64,000 bases of DNA, from positions 1 through 64,000 of the forward strand of contig CAJQUN010000171.1 of assembly GCA_907163345.1 (NCBI GenBank). The letters run 5' to 3'. The notes beneath the pieces were generated by a model. That model made no database searches and was not told the DNA's origin. It saw only the letters and a list, made by a program, of their open reading frames with translations. Source of the DNA: Haberlea rhodopensis. Lineage: Eukaryota; Streptophyta; Magnoliopsida; Lamiales; Gesneriaceae. Shown here piece by piece: positions 24,060-35,150 of the stretch. Positions within the stretch are counted from its first letter, which is position 1, and the number at the start of each line of letters is the position of its first letter. Both the position numbers and the translations under genes were made by a program.

Positions 24060-25535
24060 TGTAAGTAATCCAACAAGCATACAACGCAGAGGAATAAAAA
24101 AACAATTATGGATTACTAAACACCGGATCTATACATAGGGGTTCATATCGGATAAAGGATTTACAAAAGTCTCACCCTTGTAGAGTGTTTGATGCAGAAT
24201 CCTCGATGTAGCACCACGAGTCACAAACAAAAGTTTGCACCTTTGTCTCTACGGTATCCACACGATCAAATCGAAAGGGATGTTCAAGAACAAGTTGCTA
24301 GACTTATTCTTGAACCAAAACTCAACTCTCGGTTCAAAACCGATCGACGACTACCAACAATTCCAACAAGCAAGCGGCGGCGGCCGTGGCTCTTGAAGGA
24401 GAATGAGGCGGCCGAGAGAGTGAGGAGTGGAGGCTAGGTTATTGATGTCTTGGATTAATTAAACTTAATCACATTGTTAACCAATTATATATGATTTAAT
24501 TAAAGGCTTTCTTAAAGCCTCATGGGCCCAAACCCATGAATTAATTAAATCCTTATAATCATTTAATTAAGACTCTTCTTAATTAATTAATTCATCTAAT
24601 GAATTTAATTCCCTTTATCGATTTAATCTTTTGTGCGACCCGATAGGATCTTGTAATATTGGCAGTGACATAAAATCTCATTTTACGTTACAAGCAAAGA
24701 GCGGTGTCTAGCAACACATCAAGGCTACCCAAATTACAAGAATGTCAATGACTCGACATAACCTTCAGAACTTGTGATAATATTAATCATGTAACTTAAT
24801 CCCTTTGTCCTTTGTGTTTAGATTGAACACGAGTCATGGAATAGTCATACTCGTATATTCAATCTTTATTTCTTGATCCCCAAGTAGAACTAGAATAAAC
24901 GAATAAGCTCGATATCTCATATCGACTCATTCGAGCATGGCCATGCATTTTAGTTCTCACTTGATCAAGGGCCAAACACTTCTCCTGTTATATAGGAAGG
25001 ACAAATCCTATCTCGATCAGTCAACATCCCTCTACATAATTCGTAGTGTATCCAATAGTCGCCTTTATAGTTTACCCTGTACGGGTAACGTTTGACAATA
25101 TCAAGATACATAACTCCTTCTGTTGGGATCTCTGATGATCACAAGTCGTAAGGATTACATACATTATTATCACTATGAGAATTGCTTATGACACGCATAT
25201 AACTATCCATGTAGCATTCTTATGGTGGGTCTGTCCAGTACATCGTTCTCTAACATGTACCCATGTGTTGATTTGATATCTCATATCAATGAACAGTTCA
25301 TCAATCAACACATACTAGTCTCTACGTATTATCATTATCCCTATTCATGATAATACTTGACTAGGGACATCTTTAAGAATAATACAATATTATTCTAAGG
25401 ACATTAACATATATATTTATTCATATTGCACAGTTAATCGAATAATATATAATAATGAATTGCCATTTCATAAAATCATAAACATTGTATGTCCAAACAA
25501 TCATTCAATGATTTGTCGTAGGGCATATCCCAACA
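24060..25535 (-). repeat. 5' LTR of the nested copia (1476 bp)
   Basis: Near-identical to 7421-8897. It starts TGTTGGGATATGCCC on the minus strand and is followed outside by the AATCC duplication at 25536-25540. Confidence 0.93.
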
Positions 25536-25540
25536 AATCC

Positions 25541-26890
25541 CTCCTCAGGGGAAGTCAACCGGACCTCACGATTATTCCTCAGAATACATCGTGCCATCGA
25601 GATTACCAATCTCAAGGTGCCACAATCTCTTACAGAGATTCGCCAAACCAAGCGTACTAATCCGATACTCAACAAGTACCGAAACACGGGCATTCGTACA
25701 CACATACATGCCCAAGTACCTACACAACATGAATACTCAATGCAATAGGCTTGGGTGTCTCCAATCATACCCAAGGTCCCAAAAACAACTGTCAATTCCC
25801 AACTATTCTCACATCGCAGAGAATAATGATTGACAGACGAACGGTCAATGGCGTGATTCCAACATCAACACCTCACAAACCGACTCATTGAATCTATCAA
25901 AGATTCCCAATCGGTAGGTAAATACTACATTCCTCACAAGGAAAAACGTCATGGACTCATGACCCTCCAACCTCGAACCGTCGTTCGGAAAACCTGGATG
26001 TATTTATGCCCAAAACATATCCCAGAACCAAAAATACGCAACTGGTTCAGAATAGTGCATCAAACCACTATTACCAAATTGAAACCCATATACGCCATGT
26101 ATACTCAAACTAACGATGCCCTGTACTAATGCCATAGTACTCCACAAACTCGAGCATTACCCCGGAGACGTCTCCTCGAACGTCTCACTGGAAGTACGAA
26201 GCCATCACCTAGTCCAACACTAGTAGGGCTTCCCCCGGTTGATTCACAATCAACCCTCAACCAATACCAGTTGTCTCCATGACAGTACAATCCAAATCTC
26301 TCCAAGAGATAAAATCAAGATAGTAGTGTTACTCCACTAGCTATATCCCACAAATCCAATTGTGACCCCCGTTGCATTCCATATGCAAGGATGCTCAACT
26401 AGAGCTAACAACGACTTGTTGACAGTCGTGTTGGTATTCCCAACAAAATCGAGTTGTCCCGGTATAAGTCCCTCGAAACATTTGACGTACAAACGTCCCC
26501 GTGAGGTACTCCCTGCCTCAAACATCATGCCACATAGAGGCTACAAGAGTCTACCATAAGTCCTCATCGTATCATCATACGATTCACCGAACTCGATCCC
26601 AACGTGCAGTATAATGGCCACAACAAGCACACTATAACGCTGCTACAATACTTGGCTAGCAAAACGCTACCTCCATAGGTTTATACCAGCCAACCAACGT
26701 ATCATACGTTCCACCCCGGTACAACATACCATAGTATCCATTAGAGTAGTGGGTCATCACCAAACATTCAAAATAACATCATCAACTCGTGACGGTATAG
26801 GTCGATACACGACATTCATAGTCTCATTGTCAAACACATGATGGTATATGTATAACAACACATGTCATCCACAATAATGCTAATAAAGCA
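25541..26890 (-). other. LARD internal region, middle part
   Basis: Non-coding and continuous with 6673-7415 once the copia is removed. Many short words are repeated in inverted order around short spacers (for example GAGATTACCAATCTC at 25600-25614). No protein similarity or RNA gene was recognised. Confidence 0.6.
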
Positions 26891-26919
26891 GTAATATGCC
26901 ATACCTCATCGCTAACAAG

Positions 26920-27485
26920 AGAGCGGCATATCTGTCTCCGTCGTCCAACAGTGGTACGCAATTAGCAATCATCGCTCGTAGGTGGCGTAATCCAGTGCTA
27001 CGCACATAGCGGTATAACCCATCACTATAGAATCCGCGGCATGATCTCTCGCCATAGAGTCAGCGGCATAAAACATCGCTATAGATACCCGGCGGTATGA
27101 ACCATCGCCATAGATGTAGCGGAATGTACCATCGTGATATAATACCCGGCGGCATGAACCATCGCCAATAGATGAATGTACCATCGCTATATAATACCCG
27201 GCGGCATGAACCATCGACAATAGATGTAGCGGAATGTACCATCGCTATATAATACCCGGCGGCATGAACCATCGCCAATAGAATAGCGGAATGAACCATC
27301 GCTATGAATACCCGGCCGCATAAACCATCACCAATAGAATAGTGGCATGAACCATCGCCAATAGAATAGCGGAATGAACCATCGCTATGAATACCCGGTG
27401 GCATAAACCGTCGCCAATAGAATAGCGGAATGAACCATCGCTATGTAATACCCGGCGGCATGAACCATCGCCAATAGAATAGCCG
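26920..27485 (-). repeat. Minisatellite-like array in the LARD internal region
   Basis: Irregular repeats of a 24-70-bp unit with the + strand words GCGG, AATACCCGGCGGCAT and GAACCATCGCCAATAGA. Read on the minus strand, CCGC and GCGATGG half-units alternate. The small frames in this array are translations of the repeat, not genes. Confidence 0.8.
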
Positions 27486-27508
27486 ATCCCTAGTCTTGTT
27501 ACAGTAGT

Positions 27509-28440
27509 GTATTTTAATGCACCTTGCTTGTCATGACCACGGCACTAATACCCCTCGCTTCGACATATCAGCGGCATAGAATAACCTCACTCAAATGCGA
27601 CATGTGGCAATACCCTCGCTTCAACATTTGGCGGCAAATATTCTTTCCTCGCTACGATATGACAGCGTCAAGTATTCTATCATCGCGTCAAGTGACAACG
27701 GCAAAGCATTAAAATCATCACTCATCCATAACAACTACTCATGGGATATTCACCAAGCATTCCATCTATACCTGCAACACAATGCATATTCCATATTCCA
27801 ATATACATCATCATGAGAGTATTTTAATGCACCTCGCTCAAATATGACATGCGGCAACACCCTCGCTTCAACATTTGGCGGCAAAGCATTAAAATCATCT
27901 CTCCAATATATACAACCACAATGAGTGTATTTTAATGCACCTCGCTCAAATGTGACATGCGGCAACACCCTCGCTTCAACATTTGGCGGCAAAGCATTAA
28001 AATCATCACTCCAATATATATGTGCAACCACAATGCATAATCCATGTTGTATATAAAATGCAGGTTACCGTTTCGTGTCTTTCAACCCTGACCTTAGCCT
28101 TTCATGTCATAGTGTCCCTACAGGAACAATCGCAACCCATGAGCACATAATAATCCATATTCACCACAATATGATTATAATAAGTAAATGCATAAACCAT
28201 GAGTACAAAGTACTTCCTGTATTCCAATGCATTTCGAAATGCTCCATTTGGTTGTCCCTGTGCTACAACTCACAATCATAATCAACAGATTATATTATGA
28301 TTTCATAGATGTCATGACATATAATTGTTCCAATATGATCACATATCATAAATGCACATAAGCAAAATAGTTATGTCACACAGCACTAACTACCATCATG
28401 CATATTTATGTGCTACTCATTTCCATCAATATGATTCTAG
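27509..28440 (-). repeat. LTR-like blocks inside the LARD internal region
   Basis: On the minus strand this DNA matches pieces of the chromovirus LTRs. 28320-28070 corresponds to the LTR stretch with CAGGGACAACC, CAGGAAGT and TATGCATTTAC (compare 41470-41620). From about 28070 it resumes at an earlier LTR point (AACGGTAACCTGCATTTTAT; compare 57767). Three copies of a module framed by TTTTAATGC and GCATTAAAA follow (about 27509-27715, 27821-27893, 27926-28003). LTR sequence is therefore present a second time, out of order, between PBS and PPT. Confidence 0.65.
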
Positions 28441-28470
28441 GCCCTCAACATCCCCAAAAGAGCAAACCAC

Positions 28471-28483
28471 TGCTCTGATACCA
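28471..28483 (-). other. Primer-binding site of the LARD
   Basis: The minus strand reads TGGTATCAGAGCA, four bases after the LTR end (28488). Confidence 0.88.
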
Positions 28484-28487
28484 CTAA

Positions 28488-30745
28488 TGTAAGGACCCCC
28501 ATGCCCTTAACCCATTATTAGTGTATTAATCCATGCCATTAGTGCATACAATCATTCATGTAGGGGAAAAACCACTTGTCATTATAGCCAATCATGCATA
28601 ATTAAAAAGTTCTTTACATTATTCCATATAATGTAAGTTTCCCCCAACCAATTTGACTCGTCGAATTCGGAGTTCGTATGTGAAAGTTATGGCCAAAATA
28701 CAAAACTCGCCAGAAAAATGGAGGACATGCGTAATTACGCCATTCACAGGCGTAATTACGCCAACGCTACGGCATGTCTAGGCGTAGCTACGCCATTATA
28801 CGCGTAATTACGCCTGAAGACTTTTGGAAAATTAAAAAACTTGATTTCTTTCCTTCCCACATGGATTTTACCCTACTCCATCAGCCTCCCAATACATATA
28901 TACTCGAAATTCAGACCTTTTAAACATCTGGATAGTTAGGGTAGAGTAGTTTAGGATAGTTTTATATTTTCTTTTCAATTTTGTTGAAGAACGGCTACGA
29001 AGATCGAAGCGAAGGCGGGATTGACACTTCGACGAGCGGAGATCGGATTAGTATTCTTTCCCTTGCTTTTATTTATTGTTTTTATTAGATTATGTCTAGC
29101 TAGTTTTTAATTCTTGGTTGAGGAAGACAAATCCTTGGAATTATTTATCTTGGGGAGATTCATACGCTTTATATATCAATTTTATTGAATATCAAGAGTT
29201 TTTCTGATTTTGTTGATATGATTGATGTTTGTTTATTGGATTGACAACCTAGTAACTTGCATGAAATCTAACGCTAAATTAGATATCAAATACGGAATCG
29301 TTTGATCCCTCTAATTTACGAAGCAACTAAGATTGATGAATTTCCGCTTGTGAGTTTGTTAAATTCTTAGGAAGAACACTTGACTAGATTAAACATAGAC
29401 GCTTGGATTATGTTGTTTAGCTTCATCGATCTCACTAGTTCATATGCTATCATCGATTTAAATCTTAATCGCTTGTATTTTGATTGATTGTTTGATAAGG
29501 GTTAAACTAGAACGCTTGGGCTACTTAACTAAACGTAAGGTGAGATAGGACTTTGATTATTGGATTAAACGTCCAACGATGAATATTCATATGAAAAATT
29601 GAGTCTTTTGTGAATCGATGAAATAGATGATAATTCTAAGGAAGAGTCGACCGATACCAAGAATCGCTTTCATTAGTTTAATCTTTAATTTTAATTTAAG
29701 TAGTATAATTCAATCACTCACAACCCCATCTTTTGTTATTCTTTTGTTTTGATTTTCATTAACACAAAGATTCACACCTCCTCGTGGGATCGATCCCTAC
29801 ACACGCTACTACATTATTGTTATCAATCTTGAGGATTGAGTGGGGTTAATTTGGGCGTACACGATCGATCGCCCACAATTGCCGATCGATCGCCAACCTT
29901 CTCTGTTACTCGCGATCGATCGGTAACATCTCGCGATCGATCGCGAGTACTATTCATCGTCACCCAAATTTCCAGATTAATGTCGCGATCGATCGGGGCT
30001 CATTCGCGATCGATCGGGACCTGCAATATTTCGAAAAACTCGAGCTTTAATGGAGTTTTTCACACCCAAACTCAAAACCAACACCCCATACACTTATATC
30101 ACCACCAATACTCCATTTAAAGCCAATAAAAACTCAAAAAACTCAACTTGAACTTTTATCAAAAACCTCCAATTTCCAAACCAAACAAAGTACACAACCA
30201 AAACCCACCATACTACTATCAAATCGAAGATAAGAACGAGGGGAGGATCAATACCTTATTATCTCCGAGAAATCCGGCTCCCGAGCCAAGCTACCAACCA
30301 TTTTTCCTCCAGGAGGAAAGAAGTGGGGAAAGGGGAAGATGTGAGGCGTAGAGAGAGGGGAGAGAGAGAAGTGTTCCATGCCAAATGACGGAATACCGAG
30401 TCTACTTGGTATATATAGTATCAAAACTCGAAAATACCATTACCTCCACAAATACATCATGATTCATTAAATATCATATGTTTTCAAAATCATCTCTCTA
30501 ACCTCAATTCCCATTACCAGCCCCAGTACAAAGTACTCCGGACCCCAAATCTCACCAAGGTCCAAATTCCAAGGTCATCACCACGATGAGAATACAATCT
30601 CATCCCTCGGATCCAACGACTCCAAATATCGGATTTAAAATCCCCGAGAGTCTAGAATTGCAATTAATTCATAATTGCCACAAATAAAATCCATTAAGGA
30701 TTATTACCACACCGGGATTAACACCAATAATTCCCGGGCATCACA
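28488..30745 (-). repeat. 5' LTR of the LARD (2258 bp), chimeric
   Basis: The two ends match the 3' LTR (4336-6672), but the middle (about 28657-29855) is unrelated to it and replaces about 1.3 kb, including the GTACGT/ACGTAC motif. The palindrome cluster remains (29861-30018) and has different spacer units from the other LTR. Confidence 0.83.
28657..29855. mobile_element. Foreign retroelement-like fragment in the LARD 5' LTR
   Basis: About 1.2 kb with no match in the sister LTR. It has GACTCGTCGAATTCGGAGTT at one side and CTCGTGGGATCGATCCCTAC near the other. That last word style is seen at the LTR/leader end of Athila/Tat-type gypsy elements, so it may be a truncated LTR. No target duplication or terminal pair was found and the sister sequence is missing, so replacement fits better than simple insertion. 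Four GGCGTAATTACGCC-type palindromes lie at 28729-28813. Confidence 0.45.
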
Positions 30746-30750
30746 GATTT

Positions 30751-32203
30751 CTTGTTTAAAGACTTCTCAGTCGAGTAACTGAGTAAGTGCGGAAAGAACT
30801 CGACTGGAACAACGAATAAGTGAGGTGATGGCGATAGTCTACTAGACAAATAACAACGGTAGACAAGGTTTACCGAGCTAATGAAGAATACAACAGACTA
30901 CTGAAATGATCACAGTAGACGAGGTCTGCTGAACTGAATACAATAGACAAGGTCTACTGGGCTAAGAATAATATGTGCAGTAAGTAAATGTGGAAAATAA
31001 ACAATGCAAGGTTTGTTTCTGGAAATTCGAAGCACAATTCTTCTACATCTCCCATTCTCCTTTTGCAGGAAGGATCCACTAATACAATCTCGTTGTACAA
31101 CCCCGATTCAGTTATGGATTTACACACACAGTACTAGACTGAAACTCCTAGCAACTCCACAACTGAGGTCACTTTTACAGTTTGGATCTACACAAATCAG
31201 TTTGACACACAGCCATAACTGTTACAATAAAGCTTAACCAAGCTTCACTCTATTTAGACATTTAAACACAGTAAATAATGTAAAGAGTGAGAGAAATGAT
31301 TTTGTAAAGTGTCGCAAAATCACATCACTGATGATCTCTTTGAAGATTTGATCTTTCATTTACGCGGTGCCTGGAACTGCTTCTTTATGGAATTTATATG
31401 GCATGAAAGTGGTTCGAATCTGAGCTTCATCTTCCTTAAGCTCTTTCAAATGGTTGCCACAGATACTGAAATACTTAATGAATGTTCATTGAAGAGTATA
31501 GCATTCACAGTTCCTCCCTTGTGCATCATCATGCATTCTCTGCATCGTGTGCATCCCCTGCATCCACTTCAAATGTTCTTGGATCTGGTCTTTTATACTT
31601 GAAGGATGCAATGGTGATATCGGTAGATACCATAATACATACTAATCATCATTAAATTCATTTTCGTATCTAGCCCAAATAGTACTGGAGCATTTAATGC
31701 GTTACTGCAAATCTGTAACTTTCCTCTTATAGCTTATAACGACTAGTTGATCAGTACAGAGAACATTTAAAATACTCTACTGATGCTTCTTCATCGGTAA
31801 TGTTTTGTTCCACAAAACATTTCTTCTTTAGTCGGTAGAGTATTAGCAGTCAGCATACTACACTTTATCGGTAGACTCCCGTAAATCGAATGTCTACTGG
31901 ATAGTCGGTAGACTAACTCGACTGTTGAGTGTTTATGTAGTCGGTAGACTACGGTACTCTTCTGTTCAACTCATCAACAGACTTAACCCCATTACTCATC
32001 GCGGTCGGTAGACTACACTCCATCGGTACTGTGCTCAGTAGATATATATCAAAACCTGATATCCAATAATTTCCCCTTTTTTGATATTATCTCAATTCAT
32101 CATCATCGGTAGAGGTACTTTGGATATACCGATTGACTTTGTAACCGTAGCTTTGACTCTTCAGTTGTGCTCCTTTGTTGTACCAAAACAAAGTGATCCA
32201 ATA
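30751..32203 (-). repeat. 3' LTR of element A, main part
   Basis: This is the part of the 3' LTR to the right of the LARD; the remaining 99 bp are at 4237-4335. The two parts were joined before the GATTT insertion. The right edge (about 80 bp ending GTGATCCAATA) matches the outer end of the 5' LTR (33484-33564). The segment is non-coding and rich in GGTAGACTA/TCTACTGG-type words. Total LTR length is about 1.55 kb. Confidence 0.72.
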
Positions 32204-33397
32204 GTTTCCCATTTTTTGGTACAAACAAAGCATAAGCTCTATTGATAGCTTGATTGGAAGAATATGTGGACAAATGGTACTCATTAAGAGCAATAAGCTC
32301 TACTGATAGATGTTTGACTGATGTGTTTCAATGCAGTAGGGTAGTCTACTTTCCAAGGTTCCACTAGACTCCAATAAGGATTCTCTTCTGGTTCGAATTC
32401 TGCTTGTCGACGACTACTGATTAAGTCTACTGCTTCAAGGTCTATTGCTCCAAGTAGAGAGGTCTGCTGTCTAAAGTCAAGTTCAAAATAAATGAACTGA
32501 ATTTTGAGATCTCCAAAATAGATATAGTATGCTCAGCCGATCCTCTTCACCTGCAACAGATGTTCCCCCTCAAATAATCATTTCTATGATTTGTTATGTT
32601 GGGTACATCGGTTGACTTGTTGCGACCGGCAGAGAACGTTCAAAATAAATGAACTGCTCACTTGATGGAGTTGGTAGAGGTCGACGTTCAAAATAAATGA
32701 ACGGAAGTAGCAAATACTTAGTTCAAAATAAATGAAGCAAAGTTCCAGAAAGTATGTTCAAAATAAATGAACTACTTGAACATTTCTTTAGAAATGTGCA
32801 AAATATATCATCTGATTAGCACAACTCTTCTGATCTGATTTTGTTCTTGTTCCCCCTCAGCTGGTATTCCCCTCAGCTGATGGTTCCTTATCTGATAATA
32901 ATAAGGCACAACATGTTCTAGAGTCTGATCGGTTGACCTAGAATGATCATCGGTTGATTTTGTCAATGAGCGCATCATCTATTCTGGTTGTTGTCCACCG
33001 CTTGACTGATGAACAATTGATGTTGGTAGAACAGATGCAATCTGATGGTTCTTGATAGAAAGATAAATCCATTCAGCATTGGTATAATAGGTAACTTCCT
33101 CAATCCATCTTTTGTTGAGCTCAGAAAGAATATCTACTGATCAAGAACGATTCATCGGTGGAGCTTCTTGGAAGGCATAATCTACTAGACTAATGTCTGC
33201 TAATCTCTTGAAAGTAGTAGACTGCTGAAGTGAGGTCTACTGGTCAGTTTACTGGACAAGTCTACTGAAGCTCAAACTCCACTGATAAAATCATAGTCTG
33301 CAAAACAATATTCCACAAAAATTATTTTCAAATGAAAGCAAATGGAATACTGCACAAATCTAAAGCCATTAGATCGAGTCTATTAAACAAGAACTTG
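32204..33397 (-). other. Non-coding internal region of element A
   Basis: No gag or pol similarity was seen. It carries five spaced copies of GTTCAAAATAAATGAAC (one shortened) between 32481 and 32772, and a purine-rich tract (minus strand) next to the 3' LTR. The small open frame 32087-32293 crosses the LTR border and is not credible as a gene. Confidence 0.65.
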
Positions 33398-33411
33398 GCT
33401 CTGATACCACT

Positions 33412-33564
33412 TGTTAGAATCGGGTATGCATATAGAAGGGGGGTTAAATATATGCATCGGCTCTACTTATAAAATATGTTTTGGAGATATAGGTTGACTT
33501 TGTAACCGTAGCTTTGAGTCTTCGGTTGTGCTCCTTTGTTGTACCAAAACAAAGTGATCCAACA
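33412..33564 (-). repeat. 5' LTR of element A, internally deleted
   Basis: About 70 bp of the LTR 3' end and about 80 bp of its 5' end are joined. Comparison with the 3' LTR shows the missing middle of about 1.4 kb, and a shared TTGG at the joint suggests a microhomology-mediated deletion. The PBS (33398-33409, minus strand) follows directly. Confidence 0.78.
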
Positions 33565-33569
33565 AATTG

Positions 33570-33807
33570 GTAATGAGGAATTTTCATTGAAAAAATAAAT
33601 ACAATTTATGTCACCTACTTAGTATTTTGAAAATTAGAGAAATTATCCCAAGTTCAAATACCAAATGTTGAAGAAATTCAGTATAATACAATTTATATTA
33701 ATTCCTAGTCCCTTTGTTTTTCGTTACTTTTTTTTAAAAAAAAATTTTGCATTATACCACTTATTTTATTAAAATTAACAAAACCATTACAAGGAGGGGA
33801 CTATGCT
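33570..33807. other. AT-rich sequence between element A and a copia LTR
   Basis: No gene or repeat boundary was recognised. It begins after the AATTG duplication and should have been contiguous with 4231 before the nest formed. Confidence 0.45.
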
Positions 33808-34197
33808 TGTTGCGTTTTCATCCCCCGACGTCATATCCAAAAGCAGCGAAAAAACATGAAACAGATCTAGATCCGGGGACGGACTATCGCGCCTGATTCA
33901 TATATAAAATATACAAATATCAAAAATAAATGCACGAAAAAAGATTACCGTTCACCGACATTAATCTGATAACGGTGACCCTTGATCCAACCAACCTGAC
34001 CAGATCTTCAAGCCCAGCACCAGTGTTAGTGTGATGTCGGCTTTTCTATGAGTTAGAATGTATAGTATTGAAATGATTGGTTCATTTAACCCTATATACA
34101 AATGACATATTTATAGTTGTAAAGAGTCAGCTAATTGGGCTATGATTCATAAAGCTGACAGGGCCAACATTTGGCTTGCAGGACATTTATGCTAACA
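33808..34197 (-). repeat. Probable copia LTR (about 390 bp), 3' end of an old element
   Basis: On the minus strand it begins TGTTAGCATAAATG directly after a polypurine-like GGACAAGTGGAAGAT (34212-34198) and ends near GCAACA at 33808. The PPT position implies a minus-strand element whose body lies to the right. No matching LTR or target duplication was found, so the end at 33808 is uncertain. Confidence 0.5.
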
Positions 34198-35150
34198 ATC
34201 TTCCACTTGTCCAAAAGCCAAAACAAAACTACAAACTCATAATCCAAGTAACTCAATCCAATTGAAAAACTTGATATACTACAAATGTACATAATTATGA
34301 GACATAAATATATCAAATGTTTAATTTTAGAACTTTCTATAAATGAAACATTTTCAAATATAGAAACTCCACTAAAGTGAGGAGCTTTCAAAAATTAAAT
34401 TCATCTCTTCTAAATCACTCAATTTGAGCACTTAACATTTAACTCTCAATTCTCATCGATAGATCGGCGACCAGTTGATTGTGACCCAGCGATGCTCAAG
34501 TGTATCATAGCAGTAGAATCACAACCTTTGTGATTTTAGAAGTCAAACAACTTCTTTGGTCTTACCCTGAACGCCCAATGGTCAATTAAACTCCTATAAT
34601 AGACAATGACTGAAACATAATTCCAGCAACAACCTACCGATCATGGGTAGCGCCTAGCATCTGCGCTTCACAAAGACCTAGATACAAATGACTAGCAACG
34701 TACGACAACCTATCAGCCATAGTTAGCGTGCAATACATTCCTTTCACTCAATATCTCCCGATTGATCTAGGGCATTGGTTGGTCGAGGCTCCTTATGATT
34801 TCAATAACTATGTATTTATTTCACGTTATATGATTCATTGTGTGCGTGATTGAAACTATTTTTTCACAAGCACTACCCACTCTGGCTAGAGATTCTTTGA
34901 ATCAGATATAGAAAAACACATAGGACATCTTGGTTCATCAATACCAGTGGTGAATCCCTAATGACAATCATAGGCATCTGTAAGCAACACTGAATACTCA
35001 AAATAACAACTTTATGACACGCTATTTATTTTAAATTTGTTCACACTTCTGATATTTTCCAACACCTGCAAATGTTGTTAGGTGAACGAAAGCAAATACT
35101 GAGACTCGCGCTTCAAAAGAGGTATTTGCATTTTACCTGCAAGATGGAGC
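34198..35150. other. Decayed retroelement-like sequence without reading frame
   Basis: It follows the PPT of the probable minus-strand copia LTR. Words such as CTTACCCTGAACGCCCAATG resemble copia non-coding regions, but no protein similarity remains. Confidence 0.35.

Larger units (their letters stand above)
7421..25535 (-). mobile_element. Ty1/copia retrotransposon nested in the LARD
   Basis: Flanked by AATCC (7416-7420 and 25536-25540). Minus-strand order: 5' LTR 25535-24060, PBS 24058-24047, long leader, gag from 22309, then protease, integrase, reverse transcriptase and RNase H. The last of these is cut in two by the chromovirus at 9248-18678. A polypurine tract (8912-8898) and 3' LTR (8897-7421) follow. 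The protease-integrase-RT-RNase H order is diagnostic of copia. The proteins resemble the Tork/TAR-type lineages, but the lineage call is tentative. LTRs differ at roughly 15 positions by eye over 1.48 kb, so it is fairly young, yet the coding region has several breaks. Confidence 0.92.
4336..30745 (-). mobile_element. LARD: non-coding Ty3/gypsy-type element related to the chromoviruses here
   Basis: Flanked by GATTT (4331-4335 and 30746-30750). Read on the minus strand, the LTRs start TGTGATGCCCGGG and end GGTCCTTACA, like the plus-strand chromoviruses of this window. TGGTATCAGAGCA (28483-28471) is the primer-binding site, and a purine tract with the TTTCGAGGACGAAAT-type signature precedes the 3' LTR (about 6673-6710). 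After removal of the nested copia, about 3.7 kb of internal DNA remains with no gag-pol, so it would need a relative's proteins. The LTR ends differ by a few percent, more than in the elements nested inside it. Confidence 0.85.
4237..33564 (-). mobile_element. Outermost nested LTR element, non-coding, copia-like ends (element A)
   Basis: The two ends are flanked by AATTG (4232-4236 and 33565-33569), fixing one insertion event. On the minus strand the 5' LTR is 33564-33412, followed by TGGTATCAGAGC (33409-33398). The 3' LTR starts after a purine-rich tract at about 32204-32217 and runs 32203-30751, then 4335-4237; the LARD sits in the gap. The LTR end (TTTAACCCNCCTTCTAT...TAACA) matches at both ends. 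Between PBS and PPT there is only about 1.2 kb with no reading frame for gag or pol, so the element was non-autonomous. The 5' LTR is only 153 bp because its middle is deleted. Superfamily is uncertain; copia is suggested by the LTR/PBS style only. Confidence 0.8.

Noticed and set aside
26969..27404. Repetitive open frames with MVHAAGYYIAMVH-like residues on the minus strand
   Set aside because: Produced by reading a minisatellite; overlapping frames are equally open and nothing resembles a protein family.
28657..29855. Simple transposon insertion into the LARD LTR
   Set aside because: The displaced LTR middle is absent from the locus and no duplication flanks the piece, so replacement fits better.
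33808..34197. Solo LTR with its own target duplication
   Set aside because: The adjacent 5-mers (ATGCT and ATCTT) do not match, and a polypurine-like tract at its right side points to the 3' end of a longer element.
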